This document shows positions 49,088 to 60,242 of a stretch of DNA of 64,000 nucleotides, in pieces. Every line of letters begins with the position of its first letter. Within the stretch, counting starts at the first letter, position 1. The translations under genes were made by a program, and so were the position numbers. Source of the stretch: Neckera pumila (taxonomy: Eukaryota; Streptophyta; Bryopsida; Hypnales; Neckeraceae); NCBI GenBank assembly GCA_963969595.1, contig OZ018408.1, forward strand, positions 22,565,823 to 22,629,822, in the 5' to 3' direction. Under the pieces are notes generated by a model. The model was not told the DNA's origin. It searched no databases and saw only the letters and a list, made by a program, of their open reading frames with translations.

Positions 49088-50368
49088 ATGGATTCTTACT
49101 CTGACTTGTTTCGGGATCCCATAACGCCTTACGTTGGCGAGTCTGCTGAGGATGCGGACTCTCAAGAATCTACTGCACGGAGTGCTGCGCTGAACGATGG
49201 TGATTTAGTGAGGCTCTATCTCCCAGGATTTGGCAAAGTTGGAGTGGGATGCGTTGTAGAGGCCCGTCCTCAAGGTCAGTGGTTGGGTGTTCCGATTCCT
49301 TTCGAGCCCTGGATATTTGTTCTGGTAAGGCCTTCATTGGTCGTCCTAGAAGCTCAGCATATGAGGGTATCTCCTTGCCAGAGAGGCTTGCAGACGCTTG
49401 GAGATGTTCTAAACAGGACCGTGTTGTGGAGGGCAGCCGACGTGGTAAAGGTCATTGCGGATCCCCATGCGGATGAAAGCCCATTCGTTCGTCAGGAGGA
49501 TTGGATCGGGCTAGAGGTGCATCACCTTGATTCATTAGGTGTCCTTCAATCTTCAGGTCGAATTACTTGCTAGAAGGCGGATGATTATTTTCAGAGTTCT
49601 ACCCTCGGTGAGGACCACGTAGGCGTGACTGTCCTTGATGTTTTCGTGGGAAATCCAGATACGATTATGACTCATGCTCGCTAGCCCATTTCAAATTGTT
49701 GGTTCCCTGGTGGTCGGTGCTTGAAGGATATAGTTGACCACTTCTCTGCTTTTGTTGTTGAACCAGATCCACTCGCCTACTTGGGTGGAAGACAGAAGGC
49801 ACCCTATCGCTTCATAGTTTGTCGACCCTCTCTCAGTGAGAAGGAGACACAGTTCACGCGGAAGACATCGGATGACGAGATTCAACAGGTCAGCTCAAAG
49901 CGATGCTGCGACAGGAATTGCTGCCAATTTTTCCACCGTGAAACGACGCTGAAGGTCAGGCAGAGATACTTTTCAAAATCCTTTGAAGAGCGTCGGGAGT
50001 ATGGAATCGCTGTAGGTGGACAATTGCATTCGGTGCAGTGGACACGGAAGCGGAAGTACATTACTCTAGAAGAAGCAGAAGTTTGTGCCACAGCGTGGTA
50101 CATTATACATGGAATTCCAAAGTCAACCTTTCACAATTACCTTGACAAGTACAAGGAAGGGATTGTTTCTTCCACACACGGGAACAAAGGGGTTAAGCGG
50201 CCTCGACTTCAGACTGTGCAGGTTACTGGTACAATGAAGGCGATAATCGAAAATACTGCTGACCAGATGCCGCACCAAATGCGGTGCATTGGAAATGGGA
50301 GAGTAGACACGCTTAAGTTCATGCCTGCTGGTAATAATTGGAAGCGCGTTCACGCTGACGCCAATGAG
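49088..50368 (+). CDS. DUF7869-type transposase-like gene, exon 1
   Basis: ATG at 49088 begins MDSYSDLFRDPITPYVGE. 427 codons end at a donor GAG|GTAGGG. Two TAG codons interrupt the frame (49571-49573, codon 162; 49682-49684, codon 199) but coding character continues in the same frame. The second half has KRCCDRNCCQFFHRETTLK, a Cys-rich element, then a basic helical region (VRQRYFSKSFEERREYG), a pattern I associate with the N-terminal part of DUF7869-domain proteins. An in-frame ORF extends upstream to 48935, but an acceptor-like TCTCCAG at about 49028 makes 49088 the safer start. Predicted role: DNA recognition domain of a mobile-element recombinase. Confidence 0.6.
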
Positions 50369-50689
50369 GTAGGGCGATGAACCCGTCAGTATTCTGGTTT
50401 TGATCACTGATGCTTTGTTTGGACTCCGGTAGTCATCGGGAAATCTCCCGTTGATACTCTTATACGGCCTTCTGTTTGTTTGTTCCCCCTTTGGAGAATC
50501 TTCCAGACACAGTACTCCATGGAGATTTTATTTTCTTGCTTCTTTCATTGGGAGATCTCCCGATGCGTTTCACTGTAGGAGTTGAATGCATTCATCTACT
50601 CAGCGGGAGATCTCCCGATGTTTTTCTGCGGATTTGACTGTGCTCATTGCAGCTGGTCTATTTGCTTGTGTGTATTTTTGAATGCTCAG
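50369..50689 (+). other. Intron of the transposase-like gene with three palindromes
   Basis: GT at 50369 and AG at 50688-50689; removal keeps the frame at phase 0. It carries palindrome copies at about 50433-50455, 50545-50567 and 50601-50621. Confidence 0.65.
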
Positions 50690-52666
50690 AGTGGTACTGC
50701 CGTCGGTGCTGATGCTTGTGTTTTTAGTAATTTGCAGTTGAATGTGGAGTATGGCCTTCCTCCCGTGAGCCAGACGACTATTAATAGAATAAAGAAAGAG
50801 CTATTTAACAACGTCGCGGTTAAGCCTGTTGGGAGCTCTTTTGCGAAGTGTACGGTGTGCGACGACCTACAGCAGTTCATTCAGAAATCACCAAAAGGAA
50901 GCTCGGACTTCGTGGAGTTTATGAAGCAACGAACTGAACATCTTAATCATCAAGCATCGTGCCGTCGTCTGTATGCCTCGTGGCGTGAGGAGTCCAAAAG
51001 GAATCCTCAAGAGATTTTGTGCATTATTCACGACAAAATGGACACGAGGAAGACGGCTCTCCCACGAATGCGCGTGACGACGAAGGCCACACAAGGTTTG
51101 GGTCAGCTTCCTATGAGTATAACTGGAATGGTGGCTCATGGTCATGCCGATGGTGCGTATGCACATTATGCACCAGCGTGCTGGCCGGGCGATTCGAACT
51201 TTACCATTTCATCGCTTGCTAGACTATTAAGGCGACTTGAAGGTCCACCAATTCGGGAGACGGGCGACTTCTTTCCCTATCCGCCGGCAAATGCAATGTT
51301 CAACGCGCTACTCAAAGGAAAATCTCGGTGTATGGACGCCTTGAAGTTGATTCCGTAGGAACTTCGTCGTGGATCTCGTCCCCTTCCTAGCAAGCTCTAT
51401 CTTCAGCTTGACAACTCCGCGAAGGATAATAAAAACCAATACCTCATGGCCTTCTTGTCTTTGCTTACTGCACGTGGAGTCTTCATGGAAATTCAGGTCG
51501 GTTTCCTACTAGTCGGACATACTCACGAAGATATTGATGCGTATTTTAGCCACCTATCGAAGGCTTTAAAGAGCAAGAATACATTTGTTGTCGCCGACCT
51601 CATGAAGTCGTTCATGGAGTCCCAGGAATTGTCATTCATGCCGGAGTTCATCCAGGAGGTGGCAGATTTCAAGTCCTTTGTGAAGGGATTCCTGTGCAGT
51701 GGCACGTCTAAACTAATTGGTTTGGGGGAGATGCACCTTTTCCGGTTCTATGTGGACAGTGATGGAATCCTTGTTATGAAGTACAAGAAGTCTGCAGTTG
51801 ATTCACAGTGGCTACCATCTGATACTCCTTCTCGATGCCTTTGGAAGAAAGACTGCATGGGTCGGGTGACACTCCCTCGAGGTTGCCCTAGGCCTGTTCC
51901 TTTCAAGCCTATGTGGGGTAACGAAGTTCCGGAAGCCATAGGAAATCAAGAGAAGGCGGTGGAGGCGGCACGGAAAGCGACCTTAAGCAAGGGCTTGATT
52001 CTGTTAGGAATTGAGAAGTACATTGAGTATTGGCAAAACGGAATGTCCAAATGCAAGGGATTTGCGGCCACCTTCGCACCATACGTTGATTACTGGAAAT
52101 GTGTGTTGCGAGAGCTCAAGGAGCCTCTTCCCGACTTTGTTCCGGAATTGGTTGAAGGCTTCTGGCCACAGTATGATTGGAGATTGCGGGAATCTTCTTG
52201 CCAGCGGCCGACCATCAACCCTGTCGACATGGTTCCTGAAGAAGAGGAATTTGAACCTTATTGCGGACCCGCAAATGAAGCGCCAAGGGAAAGCTTTAAT
52301 CCTTGGGTTGATATTCGCCCAGATTCATGGCTTCTGCTTAGACCTGAGGACCCCTCAGTATGTGCTGTCTGGCAAGGAAGAGCACTATCTGACGTCTGCA
52401 GAGAGGAAGGGCATGAAAACAATGGGAAGTTTATGCTTCAGTATTGGAGACCAGATAATTCCGAAAGTAACTTGGAATTGATGTACCAGAATTGTTGGTA
52501 TGGGAAATGGGTTGTGGAGAACAGGCCTCCCACTTGGGTGGACGCATCTTGTGCATTGTACGCCAATTGGTCCAAGAAAGTGAACCCAAAATCTCGTACT
52601 ATTCCTAAGAAAAGTAGAGAAGCTGTCCTAGCGAATTTGAATAGGGCAAACGAGGTGGACCCCTGA
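50690..52666 (+). CDS. DUF7869-type transposase-like gene, exon 2 (DDE core)
   Basis: 659 codons ending at TGA 52664. One TAG (51356-51358, codon 650 of the joined frame) interrupts it, and the next in-frame residues ELRRGSRPLPSKLYLQLDN are clearly coding. Three acidic sites look like an RNase H-fold DDE triad: D542 in IIHDKMDTRKTALPR, D668 in LQLDNSAKDNKN and E707 in VGHTHEDIDAYFS. A CTVC element (putative zinc ligands) lies before the core. The last ~350 residues are conserved-looking with many Trp/Pro. From memory, proteins with the LQLDN...NKN and GHTHEDID pattern form the DUF7869 family. A catalytic transposase role is inferred from the triad and context. Confidence 0.65.
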
Positions 52667-53296
52667 TCGACTAACGTCTCGTCGCCCACCACGACTATCG
52701 GACGGGAGATTTCCCGATGCTTTTTTTTATTCAATGTAACCGTGGCAGGGTTATCGGGAGATCTCCCGATGGTGTCTTTGTTTCGGCTTCATAATGGCAC
52801 CATTTCTTTCTTTGGTCACTACAGTAGTTCTCAATGTCTTTTCAAAAGTTACTAGTGGTGGTAGTGGAAGCTGATGTGAGTAGGATGGAGTTATTTTATC
52901 ACAATTTATCAGAATGTGCGGTTTTTGTTATTTCTTGAGGGTACCTTCCAAATCCCATGTCGTAGTCGTAGCAAATGTCCACGCTCTGTGTCCTTTGCTA
53001 TTCTTTCTTTTCTTGTATTCGATCTCCTTTGGGATTTTTATAATGTTGCAAGCGATTTTTTTCCTTGCCACTTATTGTTCTCAATATTCATCTCCACTTC
53101 CCACCTTGGGAACCTGCATTCGAACTTGTAGCATCATTCGGAGTTTATATTGTCCCTGACATACAAGTTTGAATGCAATTGACCTCTTGGGGTTTCTAAA
53201 GCATACTTAGGAAAATGAACTTGAAGGTATCTGGATATCTCCCGGTGTAATGCCTAGCACCATGCATCGGGAGATTTTTAATTTTGGACTTTGAAT
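52667..53296. other. 3' flank and right edge of the giant unit
   Basis: Non-coding. Palindromes at about 52700-52720 (ACGGGAGATTTCCCGATG), 52751-52772 (ATCGGGAGATCTCCCGATGG), 53230-53248 (half-degenerate) and 53261-53280 (half site GCATCGGGAGATTTTT). Confidence 0.5.
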
Positions 53297-53317
53297 AGTC
53301 CAAAAGTAGTTAAATAT
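53297..53317 (-). repeat. Right inverted repeat of the giant unit
   Basis: Exact reverse complement of 33868-33888. On the plus strand it reads AGTCCAAAAGTAGTTAAAT and onward. It sits just outside the last palindrome half site. Confidence 0.6.
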
Positions 53318-53361
53318 TGCATATTTGTCAAGATTCTCTCCTACCAAAAAAAATTCCCTAG

Positions 53362-55191
53362 GTGCCAAAATCAAAAGGTGAAGCCAGAATTTTATTCTCT
53401 TATGACCTTTGTGCAAAATAAAAATATGAGCTTGCATATTCTTTGTAGAATTCCATAAGAGATTCCATAAAAAAGTCCGGAGTTTTTTGACTTGCAAAAA
53501 ATACTCTTCTAGATAGTCAACCGCCAAAATTTTGATGCTAACTTCTTGGAAATTATCCAAGTTGCAATAAAATCTTACTAAAAATTAGACTAACTTTTCT
53601 TATGCTAATAAGATGCTTCAACAAATTTCAGGACATTCCTATAGCCAGAGGTGCCCAAATCGGCAAGATTCCTTGACAATTGACAAATTTGAAGAATGTT
53701 GTGGAGTTGGCCACATCCCAAGAGCACACAAAATTTGAATGAGGTCAAAGTTAGGTCATTAATTTCTCCCTTACACCTTTTAAAGAACCTAGGCTAGTTA
53801 CTTTTCTTAGAAAAGTCAAATTCCAAGAACTGGATTTTTATCCATTTTTGGTATTCAATTAGTGTTAAGTTTTATTGAGTTTTTGATGCCAAATTAGGGG
53901 TTACAAGGATTGCCAAATTAAAAATGGCCTTTTGAAGCCAATGGCGCAATATTTTTGTGATTTGGAGTTGTTCTCTACAAATGAGAGTTTTGGACCAATG
54001 TCGAAAGTCAAAATTTAGAAGATTAGGATGAAAAAGACATTATCTTACATAGTCTGAGCTTGATGAATTGGGTGCACCAAAAGTGGGAGTCCAGTTCTTG
54101 GCCTAGGGAAAAAAGATTCATTTCAATAGAATTTTTTTTTTGATAAATTATTATTTTTTCAATAAATTGGACCTATTAGATTTTGTACAATCAACCTTTA
54201 GGTGTAAAGCAGCCTTGATAGAGAGAAAGGGATTGAAATTTTCTAGATTTTCTTGAATCAATTTGACTTCTTGGCCTCTAAGCCTTTACATATGGGAGAA
54301 TTGACTTCCATTACAATCTTACTCTAATGAATAGTTGTGAAGACTTGAAAGGGGTTAATATTTTGTGCGATTGGTTTAAAGGGGAATTGACCTAATTTGT
54401 AGATGAAGAGCATTATTTAGAGTATGAGCATTCTTAAGCGCTAAAGGTTTGACACTCTTCAAAAGTGGATGAAAAGTGCTATGGGCCTTTTACAATATTT
54501 TCTTGAGATTCAATCCTAGTGTGCCATTAGAAGAGATTGGAGGGCATTGGAGGGCTGTTTCAGGCCCGTTCTCCAATCTGGCCAGATTTGAAAACAACCG
54601 GTACGCGCTATCAAATATTTTTTTTTCAAAAAAAAAAAAAAAAATCCCTCCCAAATATCATTTCAGACAAGCAATTTTTTTTATTTTTTTTTTCAAAAAA
54701 TGACGTGGCACTCTCTCGACCACATCAGCCCAGCAGCTTTCTTGCATTCCACAACGTGGGAACATTGCGGGAACGCAAAATAACTCGCAGGCTCTTGGAG
54801 GCCTCAAATCTCTTCTAATGCAAGGAATGGCTCTTGAAATTATTATTCGTCTTAAGTTTAGATGCTTTATCCTTTATTCTACTTAATGAGTGGTCACTTG
54901 ACTATTTATGGGTTGTATTTGGTGAGCAAAGGTGAGGAACAAGGAAATTGAGGGCCCTTCAAAATTAGATGGAAAATTTGAACATGCCAAATTTGCGAGT
55001 GAAGGTAGTCATACTCTAATTTACTAAAGTCACATTAAGGTGTAAAGAAATCATTCTAGCATGTGAGCCTAGAAATGCGAGTCTATAAGCCATGAGTTTA
55101 AGTGTAAAGAGGTACTTTACAACCATTACAAGTGCATATAACATATGAACCTATAATATAGGTACCATACAACCATGGAGGTGTCTATAGT
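53362..55191. other. Non-coding, repeat-derived flank
   Basis: It contains an inverted, diverged copy of the dispersed TTTTTAGT(G/A)AGATTTTA motif at about 53551-53594. The giant unit may have inserted into that dispersed repeat. No genes recognised. Confidence 0.4.
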
Positions 55192-55250
55192 TTAACCCCT
55201 TAGTGACTAGTTGACCACTTTTTGGTCAAATTCTATATTCTTTGTCTTTT
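55192..55250 (+). mobile_element. Solo piggyBac-like left end
   Basis: TTAACCCCTTAGTGACTAG followed by TTGACCACTTTTTGGTC, like the 44952 left end. I found no partner right end nearby, so it is probably a truncated element. Confidence 0.4.
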
Positions 55251-56963
55251 ACTGCCCTCAATACATGGTATTTGAAAAAACTCAAAGAGTAACGCAAATA
55301 GAGCTTCAGCATGCGTTCTAAACAAATCCAGTTTCAGAGAATTCTGTACAATAACAAGGTAGCTCTGCTTATCCAAAGACAAGAGGGCCGACCTGAGTCA
55401 TATCTTCTAAGTTGCATATATATATTTAGCAACTCATGTGATTCTATTTGAAATTGACACCTAAGAACAATAAAAACGTTGCTCAACAATCCCATGAATT
55501 GTGGAGGCATGTTTCAAAGTTACGGGCAATAATGTATTATGCTGCTTCAACTAAAGGCTACTTCGATGCATTGCACTTTGAAGATCACTCACAACAAATT
55601 GCACTGTTGGATCATGTTCACTTTTTGTTTTTTTCACAGATAAAGCCTACAATATCAATTCCTACGGTTTGATCTAGGATTACTTCCTTGGAGTAGTGAT
55701 GAAATTTTTCTTTTCCAAATTTGTATTCAAAAACTATGCTTGCCTCCCAAATCAACCACGGTCACTAAAGTATTAAGTATCGAGGCTCCTATGCTCAAGA
55801 TCCTAAGTTCACATATTAGCAATCTTAAGGTAGAAGGTCCTAAAATTGGTTAGGCTCTAATAGTATCCTCTAACACAAAGATACATTTTGATTGTTTGTT
55901 TTAATGCACCAATAATATACATTTTAGAAGGTGGCGCATTTAGTGACCATTGCATTCCAACTTCAAAAATTTGTAACTAATTCCATGAAGGTTCAAAAAA
56001 ATATGAAATAACTTGGATTATATGCCAACTATTTTCTTTTTTCTATGAAAATTCACTAAAAAATATTTCAAAGAAACTAACTTCTTAAAAAATGTCATCA
56101 ACTTTTAAAGGCATGCTTCCTGGACCTCATACCTTATTTTGAATTATTGCAAGTTGAAATACTATTGTATAATACAAATTTCTATATAGATGAAATTTTG
56201 TAGTGATACTAATTTTCTAGGTTCGCAATGTTCCTTCCTCACCGGTAGGACAAATTAGTATAGTGTAGTTACAAATGAGCTTAAATTCATTTTCCTAAAT
56301 AGACAATTCATAATGAGATCCCTAGGCAAATTTTTAATCTATTCTTACTTAGAAATATAAATTATTTTAAGTAAAACTGCAAGAAATAACCCAAACATAT
56401 GAATGAATAACTATATAATTATACAGAACTTGATGCATTAGCTGGTTGCATAGTTGTAGTGAATTTTTTAAGGATAAAGGTCGGAGGTGCAACACACAAT
56501 TTCATGGATGACTTGGGAAGGATGGATGGCTAATGTGCATTCTTCTCTCTCTATATAGATTTCACTGTTGCCTTTGCCGGAATGCAATATCGTATTCCAG
56601 ATATTGCATTCTAGAATATTTCGATGTTGCCTTTGCCGGAATGCAATATCCCCATTTATCATATAGAGTTCACCTCCTTGGCAAATTTAGACTGCAGCTA
56701 CCTAGTTATCACAAACACTTGATTTGAATGTGTAAATTCATCAAAGAATCCACACAATCTAGCAAAGGCTCAAAACATGATAAAAAAAACAAGTGCCAAG
56801 ATCACCCAAGATGCAATAGTTGTACTTGAAAAAATCCTTTGTAGACCCCCTTTGTTTGGCCACCAGCTAGGGACTCATCACAACTGCATCCTTACATTTT
56901 CACAATCAAAGTCTCGTACTCTCCCATGATCCTCCTTAACAGCTTAAGAAGAGATTTGAGCCC
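55251..56963. other. Intergenic AT-rich DNA with a small 59-bp repeat
   Basis: No genes recognised. A direct repeat GTTGCCTTTGCCGGAATGCA (56567-56591 and 56626-56650, period 59) flanks an inverted GATATTGCATTC. Confidence 0.45.
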
Positions 56964-57342
56964 TTAACCCCTGAAGGAGGTTGGTGCCAGAATTGGCCTA
57001 GGAGCAGTATATGGTATGTTGTGGATTTAGGATGTAAGTATTTGCAAAAACATGTTACAACAATATTGTAGGCATTGGTCTCGCAGATGACTAGAATTTT
57101 ATTTTGGAAAATTAAAAAAAAGTATGAAGGAACTGTGGCTACTGGAAGAGAGGAAATATTGTACTCTGGAGGGCAAACCGTATGTCATACGCCCACGTCA
57201 CATACTTCCGTGTGTCAGAGACCCATCTACATAGTGACCAATTCAGTCGGTTTAGGGTTGTTCTAGTACGTGTGTGCTGAGAAGGCACACAAGGAGAAGG
57301 TGGTGAAGGTGGGAGTCGTCTTCCAAGCATTGTTTGCTGATT

Positions 57343-57660
57343 TTGGTGATCATGGGCACAACGATCTTCTTTGCGCAAGCGGGGTTCTTTGAGTTTCTCT
57401 AGTACAAGTCGCCAATGAGGATGTGGAGCACAGGGACGGTGGTGTCTATGTTACCAATTGCCTTGTGATTGTATACAGAATGGAGGGTTTATGGACGGAT
57501 TACTAAGAGTGTGAGTGGGAAAGGATGGTTGCAGGAGGAGAATCTTGATCAAAACCATTTGAGTTACTTCTACTTGCTCATGGCTGTTTTGAGCTTGGTG
57601 AACTTCGCTGTTCATTAGTTCTTGGCGAGGTTTTATGAGTATAAAGAGTTCATCAATATC
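57343..57660 (+). pseudogene. NPF (NRT1/PTR) transporter C-terminal fragment
   Basis: A frame reading LVIMGTTIFFAQAGFFEFL, stop, YKSPMRMWSTGTVVSMLPIAL, stop, LYTEWRVYG, then GWLQEENLDQNHLSYFYLLM and AVLSLVNFAVH, stop, FLARFYEYK. This is the last part of an NPF proton-coupled nitrate/peptide transporter: the FFEF...SP...MRS loop, the GW...NLN..HL.YFY motif and the final membrane helix with SLVNF and ARxYxYK. At least three in-frame stops show it is non-functional. It lies inside the TTAA-bounded element, so it was captured. Confidence 0.7.
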
Positions 57661-58104
57661 GCCACGGTGGGGACGAAGACGATGTATCCTGAAATCTCGG
57701 ATTCCCAGATCCTGGTACGATCCTCTTGCTGCAAGCTCGCACTTCGGATTGCATGAGTTGAAGGATTGATATCTCTCTTCATTGGGCTTCAGAGATTTGA
57801 CTGAATTCACAAAATCCTACAATGTTGACAGAGTTCAGAGCATCCTTCTAAGGGAGCCTTGCAATGTGTGGAATTCGATTTATTGTTGCAGAAGTAGAGG
57901 TCATTCTGTAATCCTCTGCCATGATTTCCAACTACATCAAAGTTTTTGTTGGCCAGCGCTGATGTTGCCATTTTCGATGGGCTCAAGAATTGGCCGGTAA
58001 TTTCCTTTGGGGCAGCTACGTCTCTGGTTTTGTGAGCACGTTCACTTAAACTTTCTTTTGATTTTACTTCGAAATTTGAGAAGGGCCTGTCTGGTATGTT
58101 CCAG

Positions 58105-58225
58105 GAGAGGTACATTGGCGTTACAAAGACTATGCCAGTTGGTGGATGCAGAACGAGTTTATCGGGAACTAGCCACCATTTTGGAACAGAAGGTGGACCT
58201 CGAATTTGCCACAATTATGGTTCAG
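58105..58225 (+). pseudogene. VAC14-like exon fragment
   Basis: A 121 bp open segment between an acceptor TGTTCCAG and a donor TTCAG|GTGAGC encodes RRGTLALQRLCQLVDAERVY continuing with RELATILEQKVDLEFATIMVQ. This matches my memory of the VAC14 scaffold (PIKfyve/FAB1 complex), in which RRG...LC.LLDAE..YR.....L....DL.FAS.MVQ precedes the C-terminal domain. The exon is intact and its borders look like genuine splice sites, so the capture was genomic. The neighbouring VAC14 exons (ALN.ILLTS...) are not seen downstream. Confidence 0.6.
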
Positions 58226-60222
58226 GTGAGCTTTAACAAGTGGATACGGTGTCATTGAATGGATTTCGGATACTTTAATCATGGATCTGAATTTGATCAT
58301 CTATTGGACACTTGAATTTTCAAAATGGGAACTCCGAAAAATAGTTTGAGCATACTGGTTTACCCCTAAGGATTCAACCACACCAAGGGTGATGAAAAGG
58401 CTTGTGCACGCAAGGTTAAGTGTGTATGGGGGAGTGCTTCATCCGGACCCTTCCCCCAAATTCTATCTCATGTTCCAACGAGCTTACTGAGTCTGCAGAC
58501 GTCTATGGAGGTCATTGCCGACTATAACTTAACTCTTGGCTTAGTGAATTTCCCTCTGGCAATTCAGCAAAGGAAACTCTGGTATTGCCATTTCTGATCG
58601 GGTCAAGAATTTGACGAAGAAACCGAAGTGGCTCGCTTTCAGGTATTGCTGCAGTTTTGAAAATAATTGAGATGTATTTAGTTCTTTTGTTCCACGGTTT
58701 GAAGTTGGCTTTTGCAGGCTTGGAAGGTTGTGGATGTGGCTCTTGCTCCGACATGGCTTTTTGTTGTTGAAGCCTCTTTGGTGAGGTCCGTGTAAGCTCT
58801 GATTTGTGCAAAAGTGTCTAAAGAAGATGGACAAGGCATACTTGTCCTCTTTGGCATTTAGGTTTTAGTATCCTTCTTCAGAGTAACTGCATCAAAACGA
58901 ATGAATACATTAGTATGCACCTTGGTTCTAGAATGCATACATTGAGAATAAGGTTTGTGACTATTTGCAGGTTATTCAATGCTTACTAAAATTCAAAATA
59001 TCTTGGGAGGTGCTGAACTAGGGCCACGCCAACAAAGACTTCTAGTCGATGCCAAAACCGCTTTTTCACATTAATCTCCACTATTCACCCGTTGAGAATC
59101 TCAGAAGAACAGACATTGAAGCTGAACGTAATGAGCTTCCACCTCCTCTACTTTTAGATCCCTGCTCAGTTGGCTTCGTCTCATCTGTATTGTTTTGATG
59201 TAGGGGCTACAAATGCATCTATTTCTTCTTGGAAGTCATGCCATGGACTTGAATGGTACTGGTATTTCGGTCATTCTCTTCTGTGGGGTGCATTTAGCTT
59301 TGTTCTTATGTAAATATGACAAAATCCTCTTTTAAGCACATCATACGTTTGTTGGATATGAATTTCTTGCAGATTGATATGCTGGAAGCATTGCGTGACA
59401 TTGAAATTGCGGCGAGACGTAGCTGAAGACAAAAGATGAAGACCCTGCGTAGTAAGTAGCGTAGATTACTGAGAGATGAATTTGAGAACACCACCATAGA
59501 TTTAGGATAATGAGTCTCAAACCTCATTCTATAAGTAGTGCCTCTGCTTGTACTATATGGTGTATTTGTCATTAAAGTTTTTTATTTCCTGGAAATCTTC
59601 TGATCTTCGAGAGTTCAGAAACTTCAATTCTTAGTGAATCTGTCGCACTACACTAATCATGCAAAAAACAAACGGGCAATTGGAAGAAAGCACACCATCA
59701 CCAAACATCACTAGGGTTTACAAAAGTGACCATCGTATCGCACTGCCATTTCCGGAATTCCAAGTGACAGTTTGGAGACGCTTTTCTGCCAAGCAGGCTT
59801 CAGCTGAAGTCTGAGAGTCAGTGGACAAATATTTTTCAATGAAGTCCCTCGTCTTGATTGGCCCACCCTCCAAGGCGTCCTTTGTACATCGCCCCATAAA
59901 CTGGCAGCACTTGTCTGCATGTGACCGGGAAACAGGCTAAGCATCGTCCTGACATGCACGGCACAGCAATGGAGTAACGTCACCCAATACATTGGACCCT
60001 TGAATTGCCCATACTTCTACTATTTCTAGCTTTGATAAGATGAATTTATACACAAAATTCTCTGAAGCACTTCCGCAGCTTCAAAGGCGGGGAAAATTTG
60101 AGAGGAATATCCTACCTCCTTATTGTATGTTCACCAAAATTTTCAACTTCATATAATCTTCTTGGAGGCAATTAAGCTCTACTGTATTCATTTGCTGGTG
60201 GTGTACAGTGCAAGTATAGAAT
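58226..60222. other. Remaining interior of the gene-carrying element
   Basis: Several short coding-like stretches, for example near 58590-58640 (DRVKNLTKKPKWLAF) and 58700-58790, with AG/GT borders. I do not recognise them; they may be further captured exons. No transposase. Confidence 0.35.
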
Positions 60223-60242
60223 GCACCAACCTCCTTTAGGGG

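Larger units (their letters stand above)
33825..53361. mobile_element. Giant transposon-like unit with palindromic repeats
   Basis: Three things mark this as one unit. First, a perfect 21-bp inverted repeat (33868-33888 and 53297-53317), with looser inverted similarity continuing outward for about 40 bp (CTAGGG, TAGGAGA, TTGA and TATGC in the same order on both sides). Second, a palindrome near ATCGGGAGATCTCCCGAT that I notice only inside it, about two dozen single copies plus two arrays. Third, two opposed multi-exon genes: a probable DDE transposase (plus) and a ParB-like/FCP1-like protein (minus). The unit hosts later piggyBac-like insertions at 44.5-47.6 kb. No clear target duplication was found and the exact ends are uncertain. 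I cannot assign it to a named superfamily. Confidence 0.6.

Noticed and set aside
38809..51358. TAG recoded as a sense codon in this organism
   Set aside because: The piggyBac pseudogene nearby is broken by TAA and frameshifts as well as TAG, and the Helitron frame ends naturally at TAG, so ordinary decay is the better reading; kept only as an open question.
57139..57378. Minus-strand ORF across the captured NPF fragment
   Set aside because: The plus-strand reading matches a known transporter family; the minus frame is a shadow.
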